Positions 12,528 to 21,058 are shown, counted from the stretch's first letter. The stretch is 64,000 bases of DNA from Lentzea atacamensis (GCF_003269295.1 NZ_QLTT01000002.1:930001-994000), one strand, 5' to 3'. A program made the numbers and translations. Notes: a model not told the origin generated them from the letters alone.

Positions 12528-12909
12528 GATCGACTGGGATCTGCTCAGGGCACGGGCAGTGGAAGCGGCGGCGTTCGCCCACTGCCCGTACTCCGGGCTT
12601 CAGGTCGGGGCGGCAGCGCTGTGCGACGACGGCCGTGTTGTCGTCGGGTGCAACGTGGAGAACGCCTCTTACGGCCTCGGACTCTGCGCCGAATGCACCC
12701 TGGTCGGCCAGCTGCGGCTCACAGGTGGCGGCCGGTTGGTCGCGGTGGCCTGTCGTTCCGGTACCGGCGAGCTGCTGATGCCGTGCGGCCGGTGCCGTCA
12801 GGTGATCTACGAGTTCGGCGGACGTGACTGCCTGGTCGACACCGCGCGCGGGCCGTTGCCGATGACCGAGGTGCTGCTCGACGCGTTCGGACCGGAGGAT
12901 CTGCCATGA
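12520..12909 (+). CDS. cdd: Cytidine deaminase
   Basis: Cdd hydrolyses cytidine and deoxycytidine to uridine and deoxyuridine. The 129-aa protein has CNVENASYG, the zinc/active-site Cys-Ala-Glu (CAEC near residue 53) and the second zinc motif PCGRCRQ near residue 88. This is the homotetrameric short form. The GTG at 12520 (MTEIDWD) is preferred over an in-frame GTG at 12505. The gene overlaps the permease by 8 nt and deoA by 4 nt (ATGA). Confidence 0.95.
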   Translation: MTEIDWDLLRARAVEAAAFAHCPYSGLQVGAAALCDDGRVVVGCNVENASYGLGLCAECTLVGQLRLTGGGRLVAVACRSGTGELLMPCGRCRQVIYEFGGRDCLVDTARGPLPMTEVLLDAFGPEDLP

Positions 12910-14180
12910 GTTTCTCTGCTGTGGACGTCATTCGTGCCAAGCGTGATGGGCTGACCCTGTCCGACGCGCAGATCGACTGGGTCATCGACGCTTACACGCG
13001 TGGTGTCGTGGCGGATGAGCAGATGTCGGCCCTGGCGATGGCGATCTTCTTCAACGGGATGACTCCTGCGGAGACCGCGCGGTGGACGCAGGCGATGATC
13101 TCGTCCGGGGAGCGGTTGTCGTTGCAGGTCTCCCGGCCGACTGTGGACAAGCACTCGACCGGTGGGGTGGGCGACAAGATCACGCTGCCGTTGGCGCCGT
13201 TGGTGGCTGCTTGTGGGGCTGCTGTGCCGCAGTTGTCCGGGCGCGGCCTGGGCCACACCGGTGGGACGCTGGACAAGCTGGAGTCCATTCCGGGGTGGCG
13301 CGCTGCACTGTCCACTTCGGAGATTCTGTCGCAGCTTTCTTCGGTTGGTGCGGTGGTTTGTGCTGCTACCGAAGGGTTGGCTCCGGCTGATCGGAAGCTC
13401 TACGCGTTGCGGGATGTCACTGGGACTGTCGAGGCGATTCCGCTGATCGCTTCTTCGATCATGTCGAAGAAGATTGCTGAGGGGGCCGAGTCGCTGGTGC
13501 TCGATGTGAAGGTCGGGTCTGGGGCCTTCATGAAGGATCTTGCTTCTGCTCGTGCTTTGGCTGAGGCGTTGGTCGCGATCGGGGTTGAGCACGGGGTTCG
13601 GGTTTCGGCTTTGTTGACCGACATGTCTGTGCCGCTTGGTCGTGCGGTTGGTAATGCGGTTGAGGTTGCCGAGTCTGTTGACGTGTTGCGTGGTGGTGGG
13701 CCCTCCGATGTTGTTGAGCTGACTGTGGCTTTGGCTGCGGAGATGCTTTCGCTGGCGGGGATTTTGGCTGATCCGGGTGCTGTTTTGGCTTCTGGTGAGG
13801 CTTATGAGGTGTGGGCTCGGATGATCCGGGCTCAGGGCGGCGATCCGGATGCCCCGTTGCCGGTTGCCGCACATCGCCACGTCGTCGAGGCGCCTGCTTC
13901 CGGGATTCTGTCCACTTTGGATGCTTATGGCGTTGGGGTGGCGGCTTGGAGGCTTGGGGCTGGGCGGGCTCGTAAGGAGGATCCGGTGCAGGCTGGGGCT
14001 GGGGTGATGTGCTTGGCCAAGCCTGGGGATGTGGTGGAGGCTGGGCAGCCGTTGCTGGAGCTGTTCACCGATACGCCGGATGCGGTCGAGGGGGCGTTGC
14101 AGGCGTTGGAGGGGGCTTACTCGGTCTCGGACGACGAGGTTGAGCGGTCGCCGTTGGTGATCGACACCATTCGCGGCTGA
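12906..14180 (+). CDS. deoA: Thymidine / pyrimidine-nucleoside phosphorylase
   Basis: DeoA phosphorolyses thymidine (and related deoxynucleosides) to base plus 2-deoxyribose-1-phosphate. The 424-aa protein has the family signature SGRGLGHTGGTLDKLES near residue 112 and the phosphate site KHSTGGVGDK near residue 82. It ends the uptake/salvage operon. Codon use changes sharply at about base 13300: the first third uses G/C-ending codons like its neighbours, while the rest is rich in GCT, GGT, GTT and TTG. The reading frame stays intact and the protein looks functional. Confidence 0.95.
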   Translation: MSFSAVDVIRAKRDGLTLSDAQIDWVIDAYTRGVVADEQMSALAMAIFFNGMTPAETARWTQAMISSGERLSLQVSRPTVDKHSTGGVGDKITLPLAPLVAACGAAVPQLSGRGLGHTGGTLDKLESIPGWRAALSTSEILSQLSSVGAVVCAATEGLAPADRKLYALRDVTGTVEAIPLIASSIMSKKIAEGAESLVLDVKVGSGAFMKDLASARALAEALVAIGVEHGVRVSALLTDMSVPLGRAVGNAVEVAESVDVLRGGGPSDVVELTVALAAEMLSLAGILADPGAVLASGEAYEVWARMIRAQGGDPDAPLPVAAHRHVVEAPASGILSTLDAYGVGVAAWRLGAGRARKEDPVQAGAGVMCLAKPGDVVEAGQPLLELFTDTPDAVEGALQALEGAYSVSDDEVERSPLVIDTIRG

Positions 14181-14231
14181 TTTTGGGCGCGTCGGTTTCG
14201 TAGGTCGTCCCCCGGTTGCGAGAGTTTTCCC

Positions 14232-14244
14232 GGGGCTACGCCCC
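14232..14244 (+). terminator. Short hairpin after deoA, extragenic-repeat type
   Basis: GGGGC-TAC-GCCCC, followed by AGACCCCG, lies about 50 nt after the deoA stop. It resembles the GGGGCTACGCCCC extragenic motif I recall from Pseudonocardiales genomes and may end the operon transcript. Confidence 0.4.
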
Positions 14245-14346
14245 AGACCCCGCCAATCTGATCAAAGACCCGGCCGGCGCCACGCGCAGGTTGATGGCAC
14301 GCCTGTTGCGTTGGGCGGCTTGCGGTTGCTTTGTTGGTTGCGGTGT

Positions 14347-14417
14347 GGGGTGGGTCCCGTCACGAGCCGCACCGGAGCGAGCCACGCTCGGGCACGACTC
14401 GTGACGGGACCCACCCC
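14347..14417. repeat. 20-bp perfect inverted repeat with nested hairpin
   Basis: GGGGTGGGTCCCGTCACGAG (14347-14366) is matched exactly by its complement at 14398-14417. The 31-nt spacer contains GAGCG...CGCTC. It could form a long cruciform or RNA stem. Confidence 0.7.
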
Positions 14418-14439
14418 GCCAGCCCGCGTTGTGAAAAGC

Positions 14440-14620
14440 AGCTCGGCTTCGTCGTCGCCTTTGCTCGGCTTCGCCGTCGCTTGGGCTCGCCTGCGGCTTC
14501 GCTTCGGCTTCGGCCTCCCCACTCGGCTTCGGCCTCACCACTCGGCGTCGGCTTCGCCGCTCGCCTGGGGCCCGCTCGCTTGCGGCTTCGCCAGAGGTGC
14601 CGCGCGGGGGCTCGGCTTGG
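14440..14620. repeat. Degenerate CGGCTTCG repeat block
   Basis: Around eight to ten imperfect copies of (T)CGGCTTCG(CC) occur in under 200 bp, with a local pair CCCCACTCGGCTTCGGCCTC / CACCACTCGGCGTCGGC. The pattern is low-complexity and non-coding. Confidence 0.5.
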
Positions 14621-14715
14621 TCTTTGGGCCGTTCGTGGGCTGCGACTCCGCTGGCGCGCAGCCGGTGCCCCTGCTGTACCTTGGCGCACCCCCCTTGCGC
14701 GCTTTGGACGTGAAA

Positions 14716-14743
14716 CGGCCCCGGAGCAGCAGCTCCGGGGCCG
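14716..14743 (-). terminator. Terminator of the coiled-coil gene
   Basis: CGGCCCCGGAGC (14716-14727) pairs perfectly with 14732-14743 around a 4-nt loop. On the minus strand it is followed by GTTTC. It lies 24 nt beyond the stop at 14767. Confidence 0.7.
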
Positions 14744-14766
14744 GTTTGCTTGGTCTGGCGGGGCGG

Positions 14767-16167
14767 TCAGGCGCCCTCGGCCGCCAGGTCGTCGTCGTCC
14801 ATGTCCTTGCCGCCGTTGGCCGGCTTCGGGCCGTTCTTGCGGGTGCGGCGCTGCGGGCGCGGCAGGGCGGTGGGCGGCGGGGGAGGCGTGGGCGAGCCGC
14901 CGCCGAGGATGAGTTCGGCGAAGGTGGCCATGGCCTCGTCCAGCTGGCCGCCGATGCGCAGTTCGGATTCCTGGTTCGACTTGCGGACCAGGGACTGCAG
15001 GGCGTCGGTGTCCGGGCGGGCGCCCACGGTTTCGGCGACCTTGGTGAGGCCGGCGTCGACAGAGCCGCCGAGTTCGGCGATTCGGGTGGCGAAGCCGTCC
15101 TCGACCTTGTCCAGGCGGTCGGTCATCGTGTCGAGCTTCGAGGTAACCTGCTCCAGGCGGCCGGCCAGGGCCTCGAGGCGGTCGGCGGCGTCCACCTGGT
15201 CGCGGGACTGCTCGATCGCCGCGTACAGGGCCGTGCGGGCCTCGTCCAGCTTGCCGTTGACGGCTTCGCGGGTGTCGGTGACGGCCGAGGCCAGTTCGGT
15301 GCGGGTTTCGGCCAGGGCGCCGGCCAGGGTGTCGCGGGTCTCGGCCACGGTGCCGGCCAGTTCGCCGCGGGTCTCCGCCACGGCTCCTGCCAGCGTGTCG
15401 CGGGTCTCGACCAGGGAGGCCGCCAGCTGGTTGTGGCGGTCGTTCACCGCGGAGACGAGCTTCTCGCGGCTTTCGGTGACCGCGGCGGCCAGTTCGGCGC
15501 GGGCGGCGGCCAGGGCGTCGCGCTGTTCGTCGGCGCGGCCGTGGATGCCCGAGAAGGAGTCGGCGAGGATCTTCTGCAGGGCCTCGCGGGTGCCGTCGAG
15601 GTGCTCGTGCACGCCCTCGTCGACCTCGTCGAGGCGGCCGCGCAGGGCGGCTTCGAGGGCCTCGATGCGCTCGCGGAGCGGGTTGGTGACCGCGCCCGGG
15701 ATCGCGTCCACCTTGCCGTCCTGCTTGTCCAGGTGGCCGTCGAGGTCGTCGATGCGCTTGTGGATGCTCGCGAGCTTGTCCTCCAGGCCGTCCATGCGGC
15801 CGGCGACGCCCTCGAAGCGGCCCGCGACGCCGTCGAGGCGGCCGTCCAGCTGGGCGAAGGGCTTGGCGAGCTTGTCGACCAGGGCGTCGACGGCACGGCC
15901 GATGTCGGCGACCGCGTTGTCCTGGGCCTCCAGCTTGGCGAGGGCCTCGTCCAGCCGCTCCGCGAGCACGCTGACCTCGGTGCGGTCCGGCAGCTCCGAC
16001 AGGCGCTTGCGGACCGAACCCAGCGACTCCAGAGGCGACATTCGTGCGTGGATCTCGTCCAGCGCGTCGAAGATCTGCTGCTGCTCGCTCTCACGGATCT
16101 CCGCGGCGCGCGTGAGCATGTTGCGCATCCGATCGAAGGACATCGTGGAGTTGTTGTTCTCTGTCAC
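14767..16167 (-). CDS. Long coiled-coil protein with 11-residue apolipoprotein-like repeats
   Basis: The protein is about 466 aa from GTG 16167; ATG 16143 (MSFDRMRN) and GTG 16203 are alternatives. Nearly all of residues 15-400 is amphipathic helix, including a run of 11-residue repeats of the type AETRDTLAGAV, AETRGELAGTV. A Pro-rich, basic and then acidic tail follows (TPPPPPTALPRPQRR, DMDDDD). No enzymatic motif or membrane segment is visible. It resembles apolipoprotein A1/A4/E-domain proteins of actinobacteria; a cytoskeletal or envelope-scaffold role is only a guess. Confidence 0.75.
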   Translation of the reverse strand: MTENNNSTMSFDRMRNMLTRAAEIRESEQQQIFDALDEIHARMSPLESLGSVRKRLSELPDRTEVSVLAERLDEALAKLEAQDNAVADIGRAVDALVDKLAKPFAQLDGRLDGVAGRFEGVAGRMDGLEDKLASIHKRIDDLDGHLDKQDGKVDAIPGAVTNPLRERIEALEAALRGRLDEVDEGVHEHLDGTREALQKILADSFSGIHGRADEQRDALAAARAELAAAVTESREKLVSAVNDRHNQLAASLVETRDTLAGAVAETRGELAGTVAETRDTLAGALAETRTELASAVTDTREAVNGKLDEARTALYAAIEQSRDQVDAADRLEALAGRLEQVTSKLDTMTDRLDKVEDGFATRIAELGGSVDAGLTKVAETVGARPDTDALQSLVRKSNQESELRIGGQLDEAMATFAELILGGGSPTPPPPPTALPRPQRRTRKNGPKPANGGKDMDDDDLAAEGA

Positions 16168-16203
16168 GGCTGAGTGCCTTCGTCCAGGGGAGGGGGAGAC
16201 CAC

Positions 16204-16502
16204 GGGAGCCTATCCGCGTCACGGGACGCGTCTGTACCACCCCCGGCAGAAAACGGCCGGGTGTGGACGGGCGACTGACCTGATCAGGTTACCCGGTTGC
16301 TCTGAATGCCAAGTTACTGGCCGGAATCAGACGACAGCGACTGGTGATGTTCCTACCTTGGGGTGACTCAAGCCGCCATCCGGTTGCAGAAAGTTGCTGA
16401 TCACGGATCGGCAACATCCGTGAACCGGCTAATGATCATAGCGGGAGCAAGATCATTTTGGCCAGCGCTGAAGCGGCGTGTCGGCTGAAGTAACGTGTAG
16501 CA
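16204..16502. promoter_or_regulatory. add upstream region with TGATCA motifs and dyads
   Basis: The region contains ACCTGATCAGGT (16278-16289), two more TGATCA sites (16398 and 16433), GTTGC...GCAAC (16393-16415) and AATGATC-13-GATCATT (16431-16457). TAACGT at 16491-16496 lies 6 nt before the add ATG, and no ribosome site is visible, which is consistent with leaderless transcription. No gene is seen here. Confidence 0.4.
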
Positions 16503-17591
16503 ATGTCCACGCCGCTTACCTTGGAGACCATCCGCAGCGCGCCGAAGGTGCTGCTGCACGACCACCTCGACGGTGGCCTCCGCCCGCAGACGGTGATCGA
16601 ACTCGCCGATGCCTCCGGCTACCAGGGCCTGCCCACCACGGACGCGGGCGTGCTCGGCGGCTGGTTCCGCGACAACGCCAACTCCGGGTCGCTCGTGCGA
16701 TACCTGGAAGGTTTTGCCCATACGTGCGGTGTCATGCAGGACGAGCCCGCGCTGGTCCGCGTCGCGGCGGAGGCCGTCGAGGACCTCGCGGCCGACGGCG
16801 TCGTCTACGCCGAGGTCCGCTACGCCCCCGAGCTCTTCGTCGAGAAGGGCCTCTCGCTGGAGCAGATCGTCGAGGCCGTTCAGGAGGGCTTCCGCCTCGG
16901 AGAGCAGCGCGTCGCCGCGACCGGCCGCAAGATCCGCATCGGCACGCTGCTCTGCGCCATGCGCCAGAACGAGGGCTGGCTGCGCATCGCCGAGCTGGCC
17001 GTCCGCTACCGCGACCTCGGCGTCGTCGGGTTCGACATCGCGGGCCCCGAGGCCGGCTTCCCTCCCACCAGGGGCCTCGACACCTTCGAGTACCTGCGCC
17101 AGCAGAACGCGCACTTCACCATCCACGCCGGTGAGGCGTTCGGCCTGCCCTCCATCTGGGAGGCGATCCAGCACTGCGGCGCCGAACGGCTCGGCCACGG
17201 CGTGCGGATCGTCGACGACATCAAGGTCTCCGGCGATGGCACCGCCCAGCTGGGACGCCTGGCCGCGTACGTCCGCGACTGCCGCATCCCGCTGGAGATG
17301 TGCCCGACGTCGAACCTGCAGACCGGTGCCGCCGCCACCATCGCCGACCACCCGATCGGCCTGCTCGCCAAGCTGCGGTTCCGCGTCACCGTCAACACCG
17401 ACAACCGCCTGATGAGCGACTGCACGCTCTCCAGCGAGTTCGCCGCCCTGGTCGACACCTTCGGCTACGGCTGGGCGGACCTGCAGTGGTTCACGATCAA
17501 CGCCATGAAGTCGGCGTTCATCGGGTTCGACGAGCGGCTCGCGATCATCAACGAGCTGGTCAAGCCCGGGTACGCGGCATTGACGGCGTAG
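16503..17591 (+). CDS. add: Adenosine deaminase
   Basis: Add converts adenosine and deoxyadenosine to inosine and deoxyinosine. The 362-aa TIM-barrel enzyme has the zinc ligands H19 and H21 (HDHLDGGL), HAGEAFG near residue 209 with the catalytic Glu close by in that segment, GHGVRI near residue 231 and NTDN near residue 300, where the zinc Asp usually sits in NTDD. No ribosome site precedes the ATG. Its 3' end overlaps the convergent dehydratase gene by 32 bp. Inosine would go to the phosphorylase encoded at 49449. Confidence 0.94.
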   Translation: MSTPLTLETIRSAPKVLLHDHLDGGLRPQTVIELADASGYQGLPTTDAGVLGGWFRDNANSGSLVRYLEGFAHTCGVMQDEPALVRVAAEAVEDLAADGVVYAEVRYAPELFVEKGLSLEQIVEAVQEGFRLGEQRVAATGRKIRIGTLLCAMRQNEGWLRIAELAVRYRDLGVVGFDIAGPEAGFPPTRGLDTFEYLRQQNAHFTIHAGEAFGLPSIWEAIQHCGAERLGHGVRIVDDIKVSGDGTAQLGRLAAYVRDCRIPLEMCPTSNLQTGAAATIADHPIGLLAKLRFRVTVNTDNRLMSDCTLSSEFAALVDTFGYGWADLQWFTINAMKSAFIGFDERLAIINELVKPGYAALTA

Positions 17592-18567
17592 TCGATCGCT
17601 GGGCCCAGCCGCTCTCGTCGACGGGGCTGAGCGCGCGCAACGGCTCCCACCACGCGCGATTGGCCGCGTACCAGCGGATGGTGTCCCGGACACCGGCCTC
17701 GAAGCCGATTTCGGGACGCCATCCGAGCTCACGGCCGATCCGCGTCGAGTCCAGGAGGTAACGCCGGTCGTGGCCGGGCCGGTCCGCCACGATCGACTTC
17801 CGCGACTGCGGCAGCCCCAGCTCGTCCAGCACGAGGTCGGCGATCTGGTCGACGCTCGCCTCGACCCCCGTGCCGACGTGGTAGGTCCGGCCGACCTCGC
17901 CCTCCTGCAGCACCGCGTCGATCGCCCGGCAGTGGTCCAGCACGTGGATCCACTCGCGCCGGTTGTCGCGCGCCGCGTAGATCGGCAGCTGTTCGCCGTC
18001 CAGCGCGCGGGTCGTGAACAGCGGGAGGACGTTCTCCGGGAACTGGTTCGGCCCGTAGTTGTTGGCGCAGTTGGTGATCGTCGTCGGCAGGCCGAACGTC
18101 TCGAAGTACGAGCGCACCGCGTGATCGGCGCCCGCCTTCGACGCGTTGTAGGGCGTGCGCGGGCGATACGGCGACTCTTCGTGGAACGCGTCAACGGCAT
18201 CGAGTGCGAGATCTCCGTACACCTCGCACGTCGACACGTGGTGGAACCGCCGCACGCCCGCGCGACGGCACGACTCCAGCAACGCCTGCGTGCCAAGGAC
18301 ATTGGTGCGGAAGAACCGGCCAGGATCCAGCACCGCGAGGCTGTTGTGCGACTCGGCCGCGAAGTTCACGACGACGTCGACACCTTCGACGTCGGCCTCG
18401 GCGATGTCCGCGTGCACGAACGGCACGTCCGCTGGCAGGTTCGTGCGCGTGCCGCGATACGTCAGCGCGTCGAGCGCGATGACCTCGTCCGACGGGTGTT
18501 CCCGCAGCCAGTAGCGGGTGAAGTGCGAGCCGATGAACCCGGCCGCACCGGTGATGAGCACACGCAT
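17560..18567 (-). CDS. rfbB: dTDP-glucose 4,6-dehydratase family protein
   Basis: This 335-aa extended short-chain dehydrogenase has the NAD motif GAAGFIGSH (residues 7-15), STCEVYGD near residue 115, the catalytic YNASK near residue 143 and [10 protein letters not shown] near residue 175. These features place it in the RmlB group, which converts dTDP-glucose to dTDP-4-keto-6-deoxyglucose. No other dTDP-sugar or glycosyltransferase gene is in the window. It starts 2 nt after the stop of the GntR gene, so the two form an operon. Substrate specificity is inferred. Confidence 0.85.
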   Translation of the reverse strand: MRVLITGAAGFIGSHFTRYWLREHPSDEVIALDALTYRGTRTNLPADVPFVHADIAEADVEGVDVVVNFAAESHNSLAVLDPGRFFRTNVLGTQALLESCRRAGVRRFHHVSTCEVYGDLALDAVDAFHEESPYRPRTPYNASKAGADHAVRSYFETFGLPTTITNCANNYGPNQFPENVLPLFTTRALDGEQLPIYAARDNRREWIHVLDHCRAIDAVLQEGEVGRTYHVGTGVEASVDQIADLVLDELGLPQSRKSIVADRPGHDRRYLLDSTRIGRELGWRPEIGFEAGVRDTIRWYAANRAWWEPLRALSPVDESGWAQRSTTPSMPRTRA

Positions 18568-18569
18568 TC

Positions 18570-19313
18570 TCAGTCCTCCGAACGAATTGGTGCTACCCCG
18601 GGTGGTTCCGCGCCGGGCCAGCCGCGGAACTCGACCTCCAGCTGGAACCGGTGGCCCAGGTAGTGGTGCTCGGACAGCGCGATCGGCCGCTCGGAAACGT
18701 CCAATGCGATGCGCCGCACCAACAACACGGGCGTGCCCTCGGTGACGCCGAGCAACGGGCCGACCTCGCCCGCAGCCACGGCTGCGATGCTCTGCCGCAC
18801 CACGGCGATCTGGTTTCCGTTGCGGCGCAACGTCTCCCAGGTGCCCGGAGACTCGGCGTCGGCACGGCTGACCGGCGCCGCCAACTCCAGCGGCACCCAC
18901 TCGGTCACGACGTCCAGCGGCGCGTCACCGGTGCGGCGCAACGACCGCACGCGCAGCATCTCGCCCGCGCCGAGCGTCAGGGCGACGCTCGGCGGCGCTT
19001 CGCGGTAGCCGTACTCGAGAACGGCTCGCACCAGCGGGACACCGGCCTCCGCGACGGCGGACCGCGCGTGCTGGAACGTGCCGAGAGCAAGCGGCTGTGC
19101 GAACGACACCACGTACCAGCCGGCGCCTTTTCGCGACGCCAGCAGGCCTTCGTCGCGGAGTTGCTCCAGTGCGCGGCGCACGGTCACTCGGCTGACCTCG
19201 TAACGCCGGCCGAGTTCCGCCTCGCTCTCGATGGCTCCGGCCGGGCCGTAGTCGCCGAGCGTGATGCGTTCCCTCAGCTCAGCGGCTAGGCGCTGCGACC
19301 GAGAACCTGTCAT
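18570..19313 (-). CDS. GntR/HutC-family transcriptional regulator
   Basis: The 247-aa protein has an N-terminal winged helix (about residues 5-75: SEAELGRRYEVSRVTVRRAL, EGLLASRKGAGWYV) and a C-terminal UTRA ligand-binding domain. It is cotranscribed with the dehydratase. A perfect 17-bp palindrome overlaps its own TATGAT box, implying autoregulation by a repressor responsive to a small, possibly sugar-like ligand. The ATG follows the -10 box by 8 nt, so the mRNA is probably leaderless. Confidence 0.9.
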   Translation of the reverse strand: MTGSRSQRLAAELRERITLGDYGPAGAIESEAELGRRYEVSRVTVRRALEQLRDEGLLASRKGAGWYVVSFAQPLALGTFQHARSAVAEAGVPLVRAVLEYGYREAPPSVALTLGAGEMLRVRSLRRTGDAPLDVVTEWVPLELAAPVSRADAESPGTWETLRRNGNQIAVVRQSIAAVAAGEVGPLLGVTEGTPVLLVRRIALDVSERPIALSEHHYLGHRFQLEVEFRGWPGAEPPGVAPIRSED

Positions 19314-19315
19314 AA

Positions 19316-19332
19316 ACCTGTATCATACAGGT
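19316..19332. promoter_or_regulatory. Operator overlapping the gntR promoter
   Basis: ACCTGTATCATACAGGT is an 8+1+8 perfect palindrome. The minus-strand TATGAT (19327-19322), a strong -10 hexamer, lies inside it, 8 nt from the start codon. Binding here would block transcription of gntR-rfbB. Confidence 0.65.
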
Positions 19333-19356
19333 GTTGCGACCGGTTCTGGTTCCGGT

Positions 19357-19378
19357 TGTCGTTGACCGGTCAACGACA
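19357..19378. promoter_or_regulatory. 22-bp perfect palindrome upstream of a secreted-protein gene
   Basis: TGTCGTTGACC is followed immediately by its exact reverse complement, with no spacer. It lies 25 bp from the gntR operator and 76 bp before the ATG at 19454. The length and perfection suggest a dimer-bound operator. Confidence 0.5.
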
Positions 19379-19453
19379 GCTCGCCGACAGGTACCGCTGG
19401 CAGGCTGGGGTTGCCGTCGCCCCAACGGTTTTCCTCCCAGAAAGAGTGGTCGA

Positions 19454-19783
19454 ATGCGCACTGCACTCATCGCCGGTGGACTCGCGGTTCTGACCTCGAC
19501 GGCGCTCGCAATGCCCGCGAGCGCCTCCGGTGAGAACGCCGCGTTCTACAGCGGCACCAACCTGTCCGGCACCAAGTCACCGGTCGACCTCGCCGGCGGT
19601 GAGTGCGTGAACGTCGCGCCGGTGCGTTCCGGGATCAACGTCTCGTTCGCCGACATCGAGGTCTTCTACAACGCGGACTGCAGGACCGGCCTGCCCGGCG
19701 GTTCCGGCGACAGCTACTACGTGCTGGGAAGCTTGCACCAGGGCAACTTCCCGTTCGCGGCCGTCAGCTACCGCGTGCGCTAG
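19454..19783 (+). CDS. Small secreted protein, possible peptidase-inhibitor I36-like
   Basis: The 109-aa product begins with a Sec signal peptide (MRTALIAGGLAVLTSTALA, cleavage near PASAS). The mature part of about 83 aa has one pair of cysteines (GGECVNV and NADCRTG), Gly/Ser-rich segments and ends in SYRVR. The composition resembles the secreted, beta-rich I36/beta-gamma-crystallin-like proteins of actinomycetes, but this is a weak match by eye. It stands alone on the plus strand, ended by a shared terminator. Confidence 0.75.
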   Translation: MRTALIAGGLAVLTSTALAMPASASGENAAFYSGTNLSGTKSPVDLAGGECVNVAPVRSGINVSFADIEVFYNADCRTGLPGGSGDSYYVLGSLHQGNFPFAAVSYRVR

Positions 19784-19790
19784 AAACGCG

Positions 19791-19820
19791 AAAAGGGCCA
19801 CCCGCACGGGTGGCCCTTTT
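19791..19820. terminator. Bidirectional terminator
   Basis: AAAAGGGCCACCCG (19791-19804) pairs perfectly with 19807-19820, giving a U run on both strands. It serves the convergent genes ending at 19783 and 19832. Confidence 0.85.
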
Positions 19821-19831
19821 CATCCGGAGAC

Positions 19832-21058
19832 TCAGTTGATGTTCAGCCGGTCCTCGAACTTCGCCTGCAGCTCGCGGAACGCGGCCACCTCGGCGTCGTA
19901 CGGGGCGGACGGCGCGAGACGCGTCGGGTCCGGCGATACCACGAAGGACACCAGCCAGCCCAGCGACTCGGACGACGCCAGCGCCTCCTTGACGGACTCG
20001 TCCTCCGCCCACTCGCCAGCGTCCTCGAACAGTTCGACGGCGAGGTCGAGCTGCTGCGGGTCGAGGGCGTCGGGGCCCTCCTCCATGTCCTCGGCGATGC
20101 CGGTCAGCACGTAGACGTTCTCTTCGTCCACGTCGACGTCGAGCTCGCCCGCGGTGGCCTTGACCTTGACGTCGTTCCACGTCTCGACCTCGGCGAGGTC
20201 GTGGTCGTCGTGCTCGGCCACGAACCGGCTCAGGCCGCGCTGCGAGGTGAAGGCCTCGATCTTGCCGCGGCGGCCCAGGAACACCGGGTCGTCGCCGAGG
20301 TAGCAGCGCAGCGTGTAGAACTCGCCGGCGGAGGTGATGATCTTGATGGGGTCGATGCCGACCTCGGCCCAGAAGCCGGTGGGCTCGGCCTTCTCCTCGT
20401 CGGAGTCCTCGTCGGTGTCCGCGGCGTCTGCGGCGTCCGCGGCAGCCGCGGTCTCGGCCTCGAGCGCGGCGAGCTCCTCCTGTGCGACGGCGAGCTCCTT
20501 CTCCGGGACGTCCGGCGTGCTGACGACGCTGTCGATCGCGTCGAGGACCTCGTCCCACTTCTCGGAGACGACCTCGGACAGCTCGTCCCACAGCTTCGCG
20601 CCGTCACGGCCGCTGAACGGCAGCGTGCCCTGCGGCAGCAGCGAGAAGCCCTCCGCCGAGTCGAGCACCTCGTGGACCTTCTCCAGGTCGCAGACGTCCG
20701 CGAGCGCGCGCACGATCGCGATGACGTCGGCGAGCTCACCGATGGTCCAGGTGTCCGGGTCTTCCGCGATCAGCTCTGGCACGCCGACGAGGTCGAACTG
20801 GTGGTTGTCGTCCGGCGAGAGGTCCGCGACGCCCAGCGACGGCACGACCGGCCACGCGGGGTGGTCGGTGAGGTCGTGCTCTTCCGCGGTGCGCACGAAG
20901 GCGGCGAGATGCGCGGCGTCGGGGAAGACGAACAAGTCCTCCTCGTCGCCGAGGAACGCCTCCCACTCCTCGCCCTTCTCGCGCCAGCGGGGTGCCCACA
21001 GCGTGACCACGTCACCCTGCGTCAGCCCCAGCTCGATGGGGACGATGTCCTGCGCCAT
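19832..21058 (-). CDS. Conserved acidic actinobacterial protein of unknown function
   Basis: This 408-aa soluble protein has an acidic, Ala-rich linker (about residues 195-235, AALEAETAAAADAADAADTD) between two folded parts. It contains no signal peptide, membrane segment or enzyme motif. I recall similar proteins labelled primosomal protein in some actinobacterial genomes, but nothing in the sequence supports that function. It is upstream of a shared terminator and 54 nt from the YbaB-like pair, all on the minus strand. Confidence 0.8.
   Translation of the reverse strand: MAQDIVPIELGLTQGDVVTLWAPRWREKGEEWEAFLGDEEDLFVFPDAAHLAAFVRTAEEHDLTDHPAWPVVPSLGVADLSPDDNHQFDLVGVPELIAEDPDTWTIGELADVIAIVRALADVCDLEKVHEVLDSAEGFSLLPQGTLPFSGRDGAKLWDELSEVVSEKWDEVLDAIDSVVSTPDVPEKELAVAQEELAALEAETAAAADAADAADTDEDSDEEKAEPTGFWAEVGIDPIKIITSAGEFYTLRCYLGDDPVFLGRRGKIEAFTSQRGLSRFVAEHDDHDLAEVETWNDVKVKATAGELDVDVDEENVYVLTGIAEDMEEGPDALDPQQLDLAVELFEDAGEWAEDESVKEALASSESLGWLVSFVVSPDPTRLAPSAPYDAEVAAFRELQAKFEDRLNIN

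Larger units (their letters stand above)
14181..14766. other. Gene-free, repeat-rich intergenic region
   Basis: No gene is supported. The stretch contains a GGGGC-TAC-GCCCC hairpin (14232-14244), a 20-bp inverted repeat (14347-14417), a block of degenerate CGGCTTCG-type repeats (about 14440-14620) and the terminator of the coiled-coil gene (14716-14743). Frames that stay open here are an effect of the short-period repeat. Confidence 0.7.

Noticed and set aside
14311-16173. A 620-codon plus-strand frame across the repeat block and the coiled-coil gene
   Set aside because: It begins in short-period repeats and continues as antisense of the coiled-coil gene; no ribosome site or domain.
17560-18567. 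Start of a secondary-metabolite sugar cluster
   Set aside because: No thymidylyltransferase, aminotransferase, epimerase or glycosyltransferase gene is nearby.
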